The notes: generated from the letters alone by a model not told the origin. Counted from the stretch's first letter, positions 18,484 through 27,048 are shown. The stretch is 64,000 nucleotides of DNA from Rhodopseudomonas palustris JSC-3b (GCA_000504425.1 KI632513.1:2506119-2570118), one strand, 5' to 3'. A program made the numbers and translations.

Positions 18484-19227
18484 ATGTTGGACTTCAAGCT
18501 GTCGGAAATCATCAAGGAGATCGGCATCAGTGCCGTGATCGTTGATCAGACCGGCAAGATTCTCGAAATCAGCGAAGGATGGACCAATCGTGGCTCGGGC
18601 AGCGCGCCGGTCAAGGTTGGCAAAAGCTATTTCGATACCTGCATCCGGCCGGACCGCCATTCGCTGGAACTGCTGAACGGCTTCAAAAATCTCGCTGAAA
18701 AGAGCGTGGATTTCTTTGGCACCGTCAGTTGGCGCGAAGAGGACGGCGAACGCAAATATTTCTTGATTGCTGCCATGCCGCGCGGCGACAGCGCCGGTAC
18801 CATTCTGGTGCTGCACATTGATCTATCGGTATTGCTCGGCGGACGGCGCGACTTGTCGGCGCTGATGGTCGGCCAAGGTGCTGCGGCCGCTGCGCAAGTC
18901 GAAACGGCGGTGCTCGGCGTGGTGCGCAGAGCCGTCGCTGATGCGCTTGCGAGCACAAACGGGCGGCCGCTGCAAGCACCGGCCGCGCCGGCTCAGCCGG
19001 ATGACCGCATTCTCGACGATCTGACCCGGCCGCAGATTGAATTGCTTTCCTATCTGGCCAGCGGCATGAGCAACCGGCAGATCGCCAAAGAACGGGACAT
19101 GAGCATCAACACCGTGAAGTCCCAGGTGGCGAATGTCATTCAGAAACTGAATGTCGCCAATCGCACCCAGGCAGCGCTGTTTGCGGTGCGCAACAGCGCG
19201 GCGCTTGGGCTGCAGGCGCAAGCCTAG
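18484..19227 (+). CDS. LuxR-type transcriptional regulator with PAS-like N-terminal domain
   Basis: A 247-aa one-component regulator. The N-terminal 120 residues look PAS-like (AVIVDQTGKILEISEGWTN, then KVGKSYFDTCIRPD). The C terminus holds a LuxR/GerE helix-turn-helix (LTRPQIELLSYLASGMSNRQIA, then DMSINTVKSQVANVIQKLNV). A Pro/Ala-rich linker joins them. The start is uncertain: the ATG at 18484 has no clear ribosome site, and a TTG at 18439 in the same frame is possible. The frame is open back to the flbT stop codon. The ligand is not deducible. Its position after flbT suggests, but does not show, a link to motility. Confidence 0.83.
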   Translation: MLDFKLSEIIKEIGISAVIVDQTGKILEISEGWTNRGSGSAPVKVGKSYFDTCIRPDRHSLELLNGFKNLAEKSVDFFGTVSWREEDGERKYFLIAAMPRGDSAGTILVLHIDLSVLLGGRRDLSALMVGQGAAAAAQVETAVLGVVRRAVADALASTNGRPLQAPAAPAQPDDRILDDLTRPQIELLSYLASGMSNRQIAKERDMSINTVKSQVANVIQKLNVANRTQAALFAVRNSAALGLQAQA

Positions 19228-19483
19228 CGCCATTGATCGCGGCGAACAGAAGCGGCGATCGTCCGGCCACGCAGATCTCATCTGCCAGACACATCAGCCA
19301 AGCACATGGCGCGGCTGTTATCCGAAAGGCTGGGGATCAACACCGCAATGTTCCGCCAAAACGCGCAACCGCTGCGTGACTTCTCGATTGGCGGAGTGTT
19401 ATTGATACCTGCAATTTCAGGTTGCCGACCAGCCTGAGATGCTCTCGCTGTCGCGCAGGCTGTGAGACGCCGCGCAATCTGGA

Positions 19484-20194
19484 ATGCCCTCAATCAAAAT
19501 GCTTCGCAAAATGTCGGATGCGTCTCAAACGCCCGCCCGCACTCCGGACGATGACACCACCGTGCTGCAGACTGACCGACGCGTGCTGTCAGGAGCGCTG
19601 GATGCCTTGTCGATCCACACCATCATTCTCGATCGCAGCGGCCACTGCAGTCACGTCTCTGCGCAAGCCAAAACACTGTTGTCGCAAAGCGGGGTTCTGA
19701 CGATCCGCAAGGATCAGCTGCGCCGCACGCCGTCGTCGCGCGCCATGGCCGATTGTCGATGCGCCGCCGGCCCGATCGACATCGACCACGATCTACAGCC
19801 GTGTCTTGATTGCGCGACGCGATCGGCCGCGACAGACGATGTCAATTCGGCGACCTGCTCGGTGTCCGTGACTGGCGATGATGGTCTTTGCACACACCTT
19901 CGGCTATCGCCGATCCCCGTGGGCGCACAGAACGGCGCGGCCGACGCCGCCGCATTGCTGGTGATCGAACCGCCGTCGATCGCGAATGCCGCCGAGCTGC
20001 AGACAAGCGCTGCGATGTTGCTCACCGCGGCCGAGCGCGAGGTGGCGACGGAACTGTTGAACGGCCGCCGCCCTGCCGACATCGCGCTTCGGCGCAAGGT
20101 TGCGATCGCGACGATCCGATCGCAGATCAAGCGCATCTACGCCAAGCTCGGCGTTTCGGGTCTGGTCGAATTCATGGCCAGCGCGCGGCGCTGA
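19484..20194 (+). CDS. LuxR-type transcriptional regulator, second copy
   Basis: A 236-aa protein with a C-terminal LuxR/GerE helix-turn-helix (LLTAAEREVATELLNGRRPADIA, KVAIATIRSQIKRIYAKLGV). The N-terminal half has a PAS-like opening (LSIHTIILDRSGHCSHVSAQA). Its middle is cysteine-bearing (MADCRCAAG, QPCLDCATRS). The cysteine pairs could bind metal or sense redox, but they are not a known motif. The ATGs at 19499 and 19511 are alternative starts. It lies 257 nt after the first LuxR-type gene, with the same orientation and general design but weak sequence similarity. Confidence 0.75.
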   Translation: MPSIKMLRKMSDASQTPARTPDDDTTVLQTDRRVLSGALDALSIHTIILDRSGHCSHVSAQAKTLLSQSGVLTIRKDQLRRTPSSRAMADCRCAAGPIDIDHDLQPCLDCATRSAATDDVNSATCSVSVTGDDGLCTHLRLSPIPVGAQNGAADAAALLVIEPPSIANAAELQTSAAMLLTAAEREVATELLNGRRPADIALRRKVAIATIRSQIKRIYAKLGVSGLVEFMASARR

Positions 20195-20280
20195 GGCTTC
20201 GGCGCCGATTGCCGATCGACCTTCGCGACGACCCTCCGGACGACTATCGAGATCTGCCTGGCGGCAGTCCCCTGCCCGCC

Positions 20281-21105
20281 TCAGGGTTTGGTCGCCAGAT
20301 TGGCCAGCGCGATCTCGCCATCGGTCACATAGCGGTTGACCCGTGCTGGCAGGTTTTCGCCTGCCTTATGAACTTCCACCGTCTCGATCGCCCCGCTGCT
20401 CAGCAGCTGTGCCACGATGAAATCACGCTCGGCATTGGTATCGGCATCGGTGGCATGCGTGATCTGAAACGTCAGCCGGGTCAAGGACAGGCCGGTATCG
20501 CGCGTGCCGGCCCCGACCCAGATCACGGTTTCGTCGCCCAACGGGCGCTCGGTGTTTGACCAGAAGCCACCATCCGACCAGCTCTGCTGCGCGCGCGTTA
20601 AGCTCAACGCCCAAAAGCGGATGTGATGACGTTGTCGCGGGCTGTTATCGATGGCCTTCTGAAAGCCGATGTCCTGACCACGGCCGAACAAATAGAGCGT
20701 GCTGAACGGTGCGGTGGGATAGGGCTTATTCAAGACGAACGCGCGGGCCATTCGCCAGCTACTCGCCAGGCTCAATCGATCGGCTTCCGCCCAGCCCATC
20801 GCGGCGAAACTGGCGCGAAGCTGCGTGAGCGTACCGACCAGCGCGACATTGACAGGGTCTCCGGGCAAGCCATCACCGGTGATCGTGTAGCTCGGCACCC
20901 GTTGATGCTGAAGAATTGCCAGCCCCAGACGGATCACACGGGGCAGAATGACATAGGCCGCCGCGCCATAGGTGAGGCCGACCGCGATGATCCAGGGCAT
21001 TCTTTGGTCTGCGGTCTCGAAGATCACGAACACGATCAGCCAGACCGTGACAATGCCCAGAATGACTATCAGCAGGCGCTGCAAAAGCCGGATCAGAAGC
21101 CGCAC
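20281..21105 (-). CDS. LssY C-terminal-domain membrane protein
   Basis: A 274-aa protein. Two hydrophobic helices lie at the N terminus (about residues 5-28 and 36-60). A soluble domain with the LssY-C pattern follows: GDGLPGDPVNVALVGT, FAAMGWAEADRLS, PTAPFSTLYLFGRGQDIGFQ, RQRHHIRFWAL. That family occurs at the end of DedA/PAP2-type envelope proteins such as LssY of Legionella; here it stands without a phosphatase domain. The function is unknown, probably in the envelope. It is followed on the same strand by nothing and preceded by the MetA-like gene at 21155. Confidence 0.7.
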   Translation of the reverse strand: MRLLIRLLQRLLIVILGIVTVWLIVFVIFETADQRMPWIIAVGLTYGAAAYVILPRVIRLGLAILQHQRVPSYTITGDGLPGDPVNVALVGTLTQLRASFAAMGWAEADRLSLASSWRMARAFVLNKPYPTAPFSTLYLFGRGQDIGFQKAIDNSPRQRHHIRFWALSLTRAQQSWSDGGFWSNTERPLGDETVIWVGAGTRDTGLSLTRLTFQITHATDADTNAERDFIVAQLLSSGAIETVEVHKAGENLPARVNRYVTDGEIALANLATKP

Positions 21106-21154
21106 CGTCGATCATCCCCTGTTGCGCTATTCACCGAATTTCGGAAAATTGGCT

Positions 21155-22078
21155 CTATAGGCCAGCTCCCCATTTATATTGCCACGACATGCCAAGGATA
21201 TCGTAGTTGGTGCCGGGCCGCTGGGTCACACCTCTGCTGCCATACAGTTTGACAGAATGATGCAGATCGACGTCGATGGTCAGCGCGCCGCCAAACCGCC
21301 AGGTCTCGATACGATCGTCTCTCAGCCCACCATCAATGGCCGTTTGTCCTCCCGTGAAATACAGCACATTGAACGATGCCGAGCCGCGATCAAATCGGTA
21401 GATGAGATTGGCGCGCGTCAAATAGATCGGTCGCTGTTCGAGGAGGTGGCCGCCAAAATAGTCGCCATTGTCGGTGAACAGCACCACGCCTTGCGCGGCT
21501 TCCAGAATCACAGGCCCGATCGCTTTCGACGCCCCGATCTCCGGCCGGATCTTCCAGCGATGATTGCCGAGATTGATCAGCTTGCTGGAATCATATTGCC
21601 CCAATGGCGCCGAGACCAGGATACTGGCGCCGACGATCAGATCCTGCCGATAGGATCGGAATTCCTTCAGGGACAGGGCCGGCGAGCCGATGAAATTGAC
21701 GGAGAACCGGAAAGCGGGATCGAGCAGTCCGGACACGTCGCGCGTGACGTTTCGGTCAAAGACATCCGCTGATCCCGAGAAATTGGCAACCGGAAGCGCC
21801 ACATCAAACTTCCCCGACATGCCCCAGACATCGAGAATGCGGGCATAGCCCAGCACCGTGGTGTTGACCTTCAGTTGAGCATTCTGGATCGGCGAATCTG
21901 GGTCGGTCTGCAAAATGCCATTGGCATGCGTGTAGTTTCCGACCAGAAAATTCAATCCAACCGGGGCGTTGGAATACAGCCGCGACTCAATTTCCTGCGC
22001 GACAGCGATCTCGGCCCCCGCAAGCACCGAGCTGATCAGCAACCCCATTAGGAGCTTCAGCGCCCAGGCGATCGTCAT
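21155..22078 (-). CDS. MetA-pathway-like outer-membrane protein
   Basis: About 307 aa with a signal peptide (LLMGLLISSVLAGAEIAVA) and a mature part rich in alternating hydrophobic/polar beta strands ending in WQYKWGAGL, as in outer-membrane barrels. The pattern fits the phenol-degradation MetA-pathway transporter family (Phenol_MetA_deg): repeated strand-turn units such as GPVILEAAQGVVLFTDNGDYFGG and SASFNVLYFTGG. The start is placed at the ATG at 22078 because it gives a standard signal peptide; a TTG 30 nt upstream also stays open. The substrate is unknown. It lies upstream of the LssY-C-like gene on the same strand with a 49-nt gap. Confidence 0.7.
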   Translation of the reverse strand: MTIAWALKLLMGLLISSVLAGAEIAVAQEIESRLYSNAPVGLNFLVGNYTHANGILQTDPDSPIQNAQLKVNTTVLGYARILDVWGMSGKFDVALPVANFSGSADVFDRNVTRDVSGLLDPAFRFSVNFIGSPALSLKEFRSYRQDLIVGASILVSAPLGQYDSSKLINLGNHRWKIRPEIGASKAIGPVILEAAQGVVLFTDNGDYFGGHLLEQRPIYLTRANLIYRFDRGSASFNVLYFTGGQTAIDGGLRDDRIETWRFGGALTIDVDLHHSVKLYGSRGVTQRPGTNYDILGMSWQYKWGAGL

Positions 22079-22435
22079 CGCAGCACGCCCCAATGCTCCG
22101 CCAACCAATGACTGCGATGACGGCGATCATGCACCGTGCATGGCATCTTCAGCCGTCTCGACGCGGGTGCGGCACGCATGATCTCACCTCCACAGCACCT
22201 GAAGTGTCGCCAACCGCCCCGTTCGCCCCCAGCAACAATAGGAATACTGTCAGCGACCCGATGGCTGTTTTTTGACCCCGATCAACGCTGCGCCACAGGC
22301 GGCGGCGCTCAATTCCCGTTCAAGAGTCGGAAGCTGCAAATGCAGTGCTGATGGCGCTTGATGAATTGAGATTTGTCAAGTCGGTCGCCGTTGGCGAGCC
22401 AAAGCTGAGCAGGCGGGCAGAGGTTCGATGACACG
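22079..22435. other. Divergent intergenic region
   Basis: About 357 bp between a minus-strand and a plus-strand gene. It should contain both promoters. I see no strong hairpin, repeat or ORF with coding character here. Confidence 0.5.
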
Positions 22436-22939
22436 ATGATACGCAGCGAGACACTGAAGGCCAAGGGTATCGAAGAAGCGAAGCGGCTGTTCTGGATCTT
22501 TGGGTATTTCTGGATTCTGCTTGGCTTGTTCGCGCTTCACAAATCGATCATCCTGAACGAGCCGCACCCGTTCTATCATCAGGGCTTTGCACTGGTGAAT
22601 GCGCTGGTACTCGCCAAGATCGTCTATCTCGGCGAGGCCGTTCATTTGGCGGACAATCTCAAATACAAGCCGCTGATCTATCCGACCCTCTACAAGTCCG
22701 CGATCTTCGCGTGCGCTCTGATCGTTTCTCATCTTTTGGAAGAGATCATCATCAAGGCTTGGCATGGAGAGTTGCGGCTCGAGACGCTCGCATCACTCGA
22801 TACACTGAACCTGCAAGAGGCGTTGGCCTTTGGCCTGATCATCTTCATCGCATTGATCCCGTATTTCGCCCTGACCGAGATTGGCAAACGGCTCGGCCAC
22901 GCCACTCTGTTCGAAGAGTTTTTCGTGCGTCGGGGCTGA
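22436..22939 (+). CDS. Small inner-membrane protein of unknown function
   Basis: A 167-aa protein with about four hydrophobic segments (FWIFGYFWILLGLFAL; FALVNALVLAKIVYL; SAIFACALIVSHLLE; LAFGLIIFIALIPYFAL). Charged residues in the segments include KIVYLGEAVH and HLLEEIIIK. No named family is recognised. Lower GC than its neighbours and a clean open frame with no in-frame stop support it. It is divergent from the MetA-like gene and is followed 86 nt later by a small secreted protein. Confidence 0.7.
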   Translation: MIRSETLKAKGIEEAKRLFWIFGYFWILLGLFALHKSIILNEPHPFYHQGFALVNALVLAKIVYLGEAVHLADNLKYKPLIYPTLYKSAIFACALIVSHLLEEIIIKAWHGELRLETLASLDTLNLQEALAFGLIIFIALIPYFALTEIGKRLGHATLFEEFFVRRG

Positions 22940-23025
22940 TCCGTCCCGCTGCACCCCAACGAGAGACGAAGCAACCTGGTGCGGATCACATAGGCCGCAG
23001 CAAGAAAGCAGCAGGAGCCACACTC

Positions 23026-23442
23026 ATGATCACCATGCGAGGTGCGAGCGTCATGATCGCAGCGGCGCTTAGTGCGAGCGTCACGCTGACCGTGCCAGCA
23101 CAGGCGTTTGACCTCAACGGCGCGTGGGCCAGCAGCCCGGAGAACTGTGCCAAAATATTCACGCGCAAAGGATCGCAGATCGCCTTTAGCGACAACTCGG
23201 ATATTTACGGTGGAGGTTTCATCGTCGCGGGCAATCGCATCGTCGGCAAGACGGGGCAATGCCGCATCAAAGCGCGCAAGGAGGATGGCAAACAAATCCA
23301 CCTGATCTCAGAATGCGCCAGCGATATCATGTACCAGAACATGCAGCTCAGCTTGACGATCGTCGATCCCGACACGGTGATACGGATTTTTCCCGGGCTT
23401 GATGACATGCAGATGAGCTTTGGGCGTTGTCCGGCGCTTTAG
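23026..23442 (+). CDS. Small periplasmic protein of unknown function
   Basis: A 138-aa protein. The ATG at 23026 has AGGAG 8 nt upstream, and the signal peptide ends at LTVPAQA (mature FDLNGAWAS). The mature part reads like a small lipocalin-like or DUF-type domain (LNGAWASSPENCAKIF, IVGKTGQCRIKARK, LISECASDIMYQNMQ, GRCPAL). Four cysteines could form two disulfides. It is the last chromosomal gene before the integrated element, whose left att repeat starts 152 nt downstream. Confidence 0.75.
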   Translation: MITMRGASVMIAAALSASVTLTVPAQAFDLNGAWASSPENCAKIFTRKGSQIAFSDNSDIYGGGFIVAGNRIVGKTGQCRIKARKEDGKQIHLISECASDIMYQNMQLSLTIVDPDTVIRIFPGLDDMQMSFGRCPAL

Positions 23443-23593
23443 AAGATCGGGTTCTGAGAGCAGAGCCCGCCCCCTGAACTCAGACGCAATTTTGGACAGG
23501 GAAGGTTCGGCGGCGATTGGCTGGGAGAGGCCGCAGATTGCGAGCGGACAACGGCCCCCCGCAAGCATTTGTTTCGCAACGATTCGCAAATGC

Positions 23594-23609
23594 ATGGCGG
23601 AGAGAGTGG
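23594..23609. repeat. Left attachment-site repeat of the element
   Basis: ATGGCGGAGAGAGTGG is identical to 38876-38891, which is the CCA end, acceptor stem and start of the T arm of the tRNA-Ser gene read on the plus strand. Similarity continues imperfectly for about 12 more bases (GAA-ACC against GAACCC). This is the displaced copy expected at the distal element end. Confidence 0.85.
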
Positions 23610-23837
23610 AAGCGAAACCTCTCCGATTCATACGGCACTGAAATCAAAAGCGAATTTCGGAAGAAGATGGTTAGTATTGTTATAAAGCAGTGTACCAGGC
23701 GCCGAAGTTGACCGCAATCGACGGACCAGGTGGACGGCCACTCGTCACCACCAGACGCGTCGCGGGGTCGCGGGGCCGATTCTGCCGCCAGCGCCAGCCG
23801 GCGGAAGCATCCGTCGCTCGGTCGACCATGGGGGCTA

Positions 23838-24341
23838 TTAGACCTTCACCGCGATGGCGGTGTAGCTCTGGATGATCGAACCGTTGACGGGCACCTTCAC
23901 CGGCTTGCCATCGGGCTTCTTGGCGGCGAACACGCCGAGACCAGCCACGATCCGGAAACCCAGCTCTTTGTTGATCGTACCCTTCCGCGGGTTGCCATGC
24001 TTGAAGGGGTTGTCCCGCACGTACTTCTCGTACCGCTTGATCCAGCTATCGTCTCCCTCGCAGGCCTGGATCGCCTTGTAGGTGACGTCGCTGGAAAGGC
24101 CATGGCTCTGAACGATGTGGTGAGCCTTCTTAACGGCCTCGTCGATCAGGCCCCACATAAGCCGATAGTCGTCGATGACCTTCGGGTCGAGACTCCCGAC
24201 GTTGCACGCGTGTTCAGCCAATACGGACTGAACCACTTCGGTGATGGTGCGATCGGCGGCCTTCGCCTCGTTCGCGATGGCATCGTAGACGGGACGGTCG
24301 AGACGGATAGAGAGCTTTACGGTTTCACGTGCATCAGACAT
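23838..24341 (-). CDS. Ribbon-helix-helix DNA-binding protein
   Basis: A 167-aa protein. The ATG at 24341 follows GGAGGAATCA, a strong ribosome site. Residues 5-45 fit a ribbon-helix-helix fold (TVKLSIRLDRPVYDAIANEA, ITEVVQSVLAEHA). Residues 50-165 have no family I recognise (RLMWGLIDEAVKKAHHIVQS, YEKYVRDNPFKHGNPRKGT). It could be an element-encoded regulator or the antitoxin-like partner of something lost. It is the leftmost gene of the element, with AT-rich upstream sequence (24344-24480) probably holding its promoter. Confidence 0.7.
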   Translation of the reverse strand: MSDARETVKLSIRLDRPVYDAIANEAKAADRTITEVVQSVLAEHACNVGSLDPKVIDDYRLMWGLIDEAVKKAHHIVQSHGLSSDVTYKAIQACEGDDSWIKRYEKYVRDNPFKHGNPRKGTINKELGFRIVAGLGVFAAKKPDGKPVKVPVNGSIIQSYTAIAVKV

Positions 24342-24489
24342 TGATTCCTCCTTCATCTGACGATGATTATATCTATGTCGGACGCATATTACTTGTCGAG
24401 GCATCGAAGATTAAATCTTTGACGCCGACGCAAGGAGCTTCCTATAACATTGATTTTACGATCATTATTTTTGGCGATGTTCAAGAAAT

Positions 24490-24600
24490 TGGTGGCGACA
24501 GGGGTAACGCCAGGTTGCACAGCTTCGAGCAATGCTCGATGCAGGAGACGGTCAGATCGATCAGGCCGACCTTACGACGCTCCTGCATCGGACGGCGGCC
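24490..24600 (-). pseudogene. Fragment of an mrr-like gene (C-terminal end)
   Basis: Read on minus, the frame gives MQERRKVGLIDLTVSCIEHC then SKLCNLALPLSP. This matches the end of the intact Mrr-like protein at 27049-27954 (MQERRKVTLIDLDRLLELW, IEHYSKLDDLARERLPLTP). The DNA is also alignable, for example AGCTTCGAGnAnTGCTCGAT and CGCTCCTGCAT in both. The N-terminal and catalytic parts are absent. It is a decayed remnant, adjacent to the hsdR remnant. Confidence 0.75.
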
Positions 24601-24612
24601 GCCGCTAACGGC

Positions 24613-24690
24613 GAACAGCCGCCGGTGGTCACGGACGGGCTGCGCGCCTGCCAGATGGATGCTCTCGCACCTTCGTCGACGAGCGCGTGT
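24613..24690 (+). pseudogene. Fragment of an hsdR-like gene, inverted
   Basis: The plus-strand frame reads PPVVTDGLRACQMDALA, matching PAVVTDGLRACQIDAVA at about residue 160 of HsdR (31434-34172, minus). At DNA level the GACGGGCTGCGCGCCTGCC stretch is shared with the reverse complement of 33660-33715. Everything before and after is lost. It is in the opposite orientation to the intact hsdR. Confidence 0.75.
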
Positions 24691-24695
24691 CGGTT

Positions 24696-25487
24696 TCAAA
24701 CCCAAGACGCGATCTTGGCATCCAATGCCTGCCGGGCCGCCAGCAGGCGTTCAGGAGAGACCTTGCTGGAAAGCTCCTCGCGCCGTTTCCGACCGAGGAA
24801 GAACGCGATCCTCTCGGCGTTGGCTCCACTGGGGTGGGGTAACCCGGAAAGAATACGGTTGGTCGAAAGACCCACATCACCAGCAACGGTCTCGATCGCC
24901 TCAGCCACGTTCGGCCCCAGCGGAATGAACACCGCATTTGGGAGTGTAATCATTTCGGCCGTGAACCATCTCTTGAGCTGGCTTTGTAGCACCGGTACCG
25001 AGAGCATCGACGGCGCGCCGGAGTAGTTCCCGCCATCAACGAAGACGGGATAACGAAGTGCAGACGTAAAGTGCACGCGGTTGGCATCTGTGTTCCACAG
25101 CGATGCTGTCGAGGATAGTCCCAGAGTTCTGGCGACCCCCACCGCGTCGAGCATCGCCACGAGATTAGACCGCATAGGTCCCGAAAAGCTGGCGAAGACC
25201 TTAGCAGCCTTCATGGCCTCCATCTCCGACATTCCGGATTTGAGGCAACGCTGAGCCTCCAGCAGCGCATTGCGCATCTGTTGGCGCCCGGGCGTCACTC
25301 CGACGATCACGACGTCAGCATTCTTGTTGACGAAGTCGAACGCCGAGTACGCAACATCAATTCGTCTGCCGCGAAAATTATCGCTCGCCAGCAGCAGCTT
25401 TTCAGGTGTTTCAATTTCTGCCAGCAGGGCGTCCTGGCTGAGATCGCGAAGGAGCGGCGCAAAGGTTGAGAAGAGGGAGCTTTCCAT
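24696..25487 (-). CDS. Uracil-DNA-glycosylase-superfamily-like protein
   Basis: A 263-aa protein. The ATG at 25487 follows AAGGAcacc; a TTG at 25499 is an alternative. The order of motifs fits the UDG fold. VVIVGVTPGRQQ (GVTPG 63-67) is at the position of the family's GxxPx water-activating loop. A central N-containing strand follows (VHFTSALRYP), then an alternating beta-alpha stretch ending FIPLGPNVAEAI. LPHPSGANAERI (HPSGAN 218-223) matches the DNA-intercalation loop. I infer DNA-base recognition or excision; no family match is certain. It is third in an operon after the HTH protein and the DUF4258-like protein, 9 nt after the second. It may act on modified or uracil-containing phage DNA. 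Confidence 0.62.
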   Translation of the reverse strand: MESSLFSTFAPLLRDLSQDALLAEIETPEKLLLASDNFRGRRIDVAYSAFDFVNKNADVVIVGVTPGRQQMRNALLEAQRCLKSGMSEMEAMKAAKVFASFSGPMRSNLVAMLDAVGVARTLGLSSTASLWNTDANRVHFTSALRYPVFVDGGNYSGAPSMLSVPVLQSQLKRWFTAEMITLPNAVFIPLGPNVAEAIETVAGDVGLSTNRILSGLPHPSGANAERIAFFLGRKRREELSSKVSPERLLAARQALDAKIASWV

Positions 25488-25495
25488 GGTGTCCT

Positions 25496-25783
25496 TCAAT
25501 GGATGAGAGGGCGGTTGCCATAGGCGACGGTTATGATGCGGCTACCGGCCGCAACCACGTAGGCATTGCGTGTACGATAGGCCTCAATAGCCTTTGCGAT
25601 CTCCCGGCCGGCCACCTGGCGCAGTGCGCTCATGCTTCGCTTTGTGAGCGTGTACTTGACGGCACCATCTCCAGCGTCGAGCGACTCGCCATATTCGATG
25701 ATGATTTCGGCTATCATCGGTGGAATCACGCGGTGGGTTGATCGCTCCGCGGCGTGCTTGGTGAAATCGTAGGCCGAGCGCAT
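25496..25783 (-). CDS. DUF4258-like small protein
   Basis: A 95-aa protein. The ATG at 25783 has GGAGGAAACGC in front. The pattern FTKHAAERSTHRVIPPMIAE, IIIEYGESLDA, KYTLTKRS and VVAAGSRIITVAYGNR resembles DUF4258, a BrnT/RelE-like fold often found in toxin-antitoxin pairs. It is followed by the UDG-like gene with only 9 nt between stop and start, and preceded by the HTH protein by 52 nt. I infer a partner or toxin role for one of its neighbours; neither is shown. Confidence 0.6.
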   Translation of the reverse strand: MRSAYDFTKHAAERSTHRVIPPMIAEIIIEYGESLDAGDGAVKYTLTKRSMSALRQVAGREIAKAIEAYRTRNAYVVAAGSRIITVAYGNRPLIH

Positions 25784-25835
25784 GCGTTTCCTCCTTGCAG
25801 TTTGACTGAGGTGGTGAGCGACCGATCCCGTTGAA

Positions 25836-26828
25836 CTAGTCGACAGCCGTCTTGAAGTCCGAGGCGTCGATACGCTCCCAGTGATCAACGACGACCGTTC
25901 CCCAATTGCCGCTCGCGTTCGGCCTCCGCCAATAGGCGACTGGCATCTGCTGCAACTTCAGGAGAGCGTTGTAGAAGCCTGCGACTTGCTCCTCCTCGCC
26001 CTTTTTGCCGATCGTGAAGGAATTGCCTCGCTGAAGCCCGGGATGAAACATCGTTCCGTCGCGCGCGACCGGAACGAAGATGGGCTTCGTCAGAGGAGTG
26101 GTTCGCGTGTCGTCGTACTGGACTAGGTTCTGGTCTTTCCAGATCGAATTCCAGAACTCCGGACGACCCTGCAGCCACCTGTGAGCTTCCGCAGCAGGAA
26201 CGCGGCCATCAGCAGACGAAAACGTCCGGTCGGCACCAGACATCATATTCCGGACGCGTCCCTCGGAAATCTTGCCAAAGTACGCGAGGGCAGCCGGGTC
26301 AACCGGTTCGTTATTATCGAGTGCCCAGCGATTGCGGGCGATCATCACGAGGCGGGAAAGCTCGTTACTATCGCTGAGGCGCCATTCGGCAAACGGTGTG
26401 GACGCGACCAATTCTTCAGCCTGGCTCAGCATACACCGAATTTCAGCGCCGATAGTTTCGGCGTCGGCTGTGCTGGGAGCCGCCTCGTTGTCGTCAAGGA
26501 CGATGCCGTATTCCGCGTAGGCCGCCAGCTTGTGGAGCCACTCTCCGATGGGCCATTCCGAGAAGCAGTACGATGAGCTGTCCCGGAGGGCTTCTCGCCA
26601 ATCAGCGGGCCGGTGCAGCGCGTGCCCGCTGGCGGAGACCACGCCCTCCACAATGAGCGCCATGCCGGCGTCGGCACTTTCAGGCCCGACGATGCGGCTG
26701 ATGTAGTCGCCGGCGGCAATGATGAACTCAGGAAGGGCGGCCGCGCCGTCAATATCATTTCCGTACTGTTCGAAGAAGATTTGAGCGCGCTCGGACGCAG
26801 GAATCTGACTGTTGGGAACGTCTTCCAT
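25836..26828 (-). CDS. Predicted DNA-binding protein heading the UDG-like operon
   Basis: A 330-aa protein not recognised as a named family. Residues 176-222 look like a helix-turn-helix of the excisionase/regulator type (VDPAALAYFGKISEGRVRNM, then VPAAEAHRWLQGRPEF). The N-terminal 170 residues are acidic and helical (FEQYGNDIDGAA, EWPIGEWLHKLAAYAEYG). The C terminus (residues 250-330) is mixed. The ATG at 26828 has no clear ribosome site. A nested inverted repeat (26843-26880) covers its leader, so self-regulation is plausible. It is the first gene of a three-gene unit with the DUF4258-like and UDG-like genes. Confidence 0.55.
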   Translation of the reverse strand: MEDVPNSQIPASERAQIFFEQYGNDIDGAAALPEFIIAAGDYISRIVGPESADAGMALIVEGVVSASGHALHRPADWREALRDSSSYCFSEWPIGEWLHKLAAYAEYGIVLDDNEAAPSTADAETIGAEIRCMLSQAEELVASTPFAEWRLSDSNELSRLVMIARNRWALDNNEPVDPAALAYFGKISEGRVRNMMSGADRTFSSADGRVPAAEAHRWLQGRPEFWNSIWKDQNLVQYDDTRTTPLTKPIFVPVARDGTMFHPGLQRGNSFTIGKKGEEEQVAGFYNALLKLQQMPVAYWRRPNASGNWGTVVVDHWERIDASDFKTAVD

Positions 26829-26842
26829 TGAGGGAAAGCCCG

Positions 26843-26880
26843 TGTTGGCGTGATCACCATGATCACGAGATGCGCCAACA
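26843..26880. promoter_or_regulatory. Nested palindromic operator-like site
   Basis: The outer arms TGTTGGCG (26843-26850) and CGCCAACA (26873-26880) are perfect complements. They enclose an inner perfect repeat, GTGATCA-CCA-TGATCAC (26850-26866). It lies directly upstream of the ATG at 26828. Two nested repeats suggest a regulator-binding site for the HTH protein's own promoter. The role is inferred. Confidence 0.5.
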
Positions 26881-27048
26881 TAGACTCATTTCTGGGGAAG
26901 GCAATAGCCGTTATGATGTTATTTCGCGATTATGCGCATATCCCCTCATGGCAATAAGAAACCCGAAATCCACTCAATAAATTGAAATGATTGACCTATT
27001 TAGTCACGGTTCTACGCAATGGCCGGAATGTTGCGAGGGAAGTCAGGC

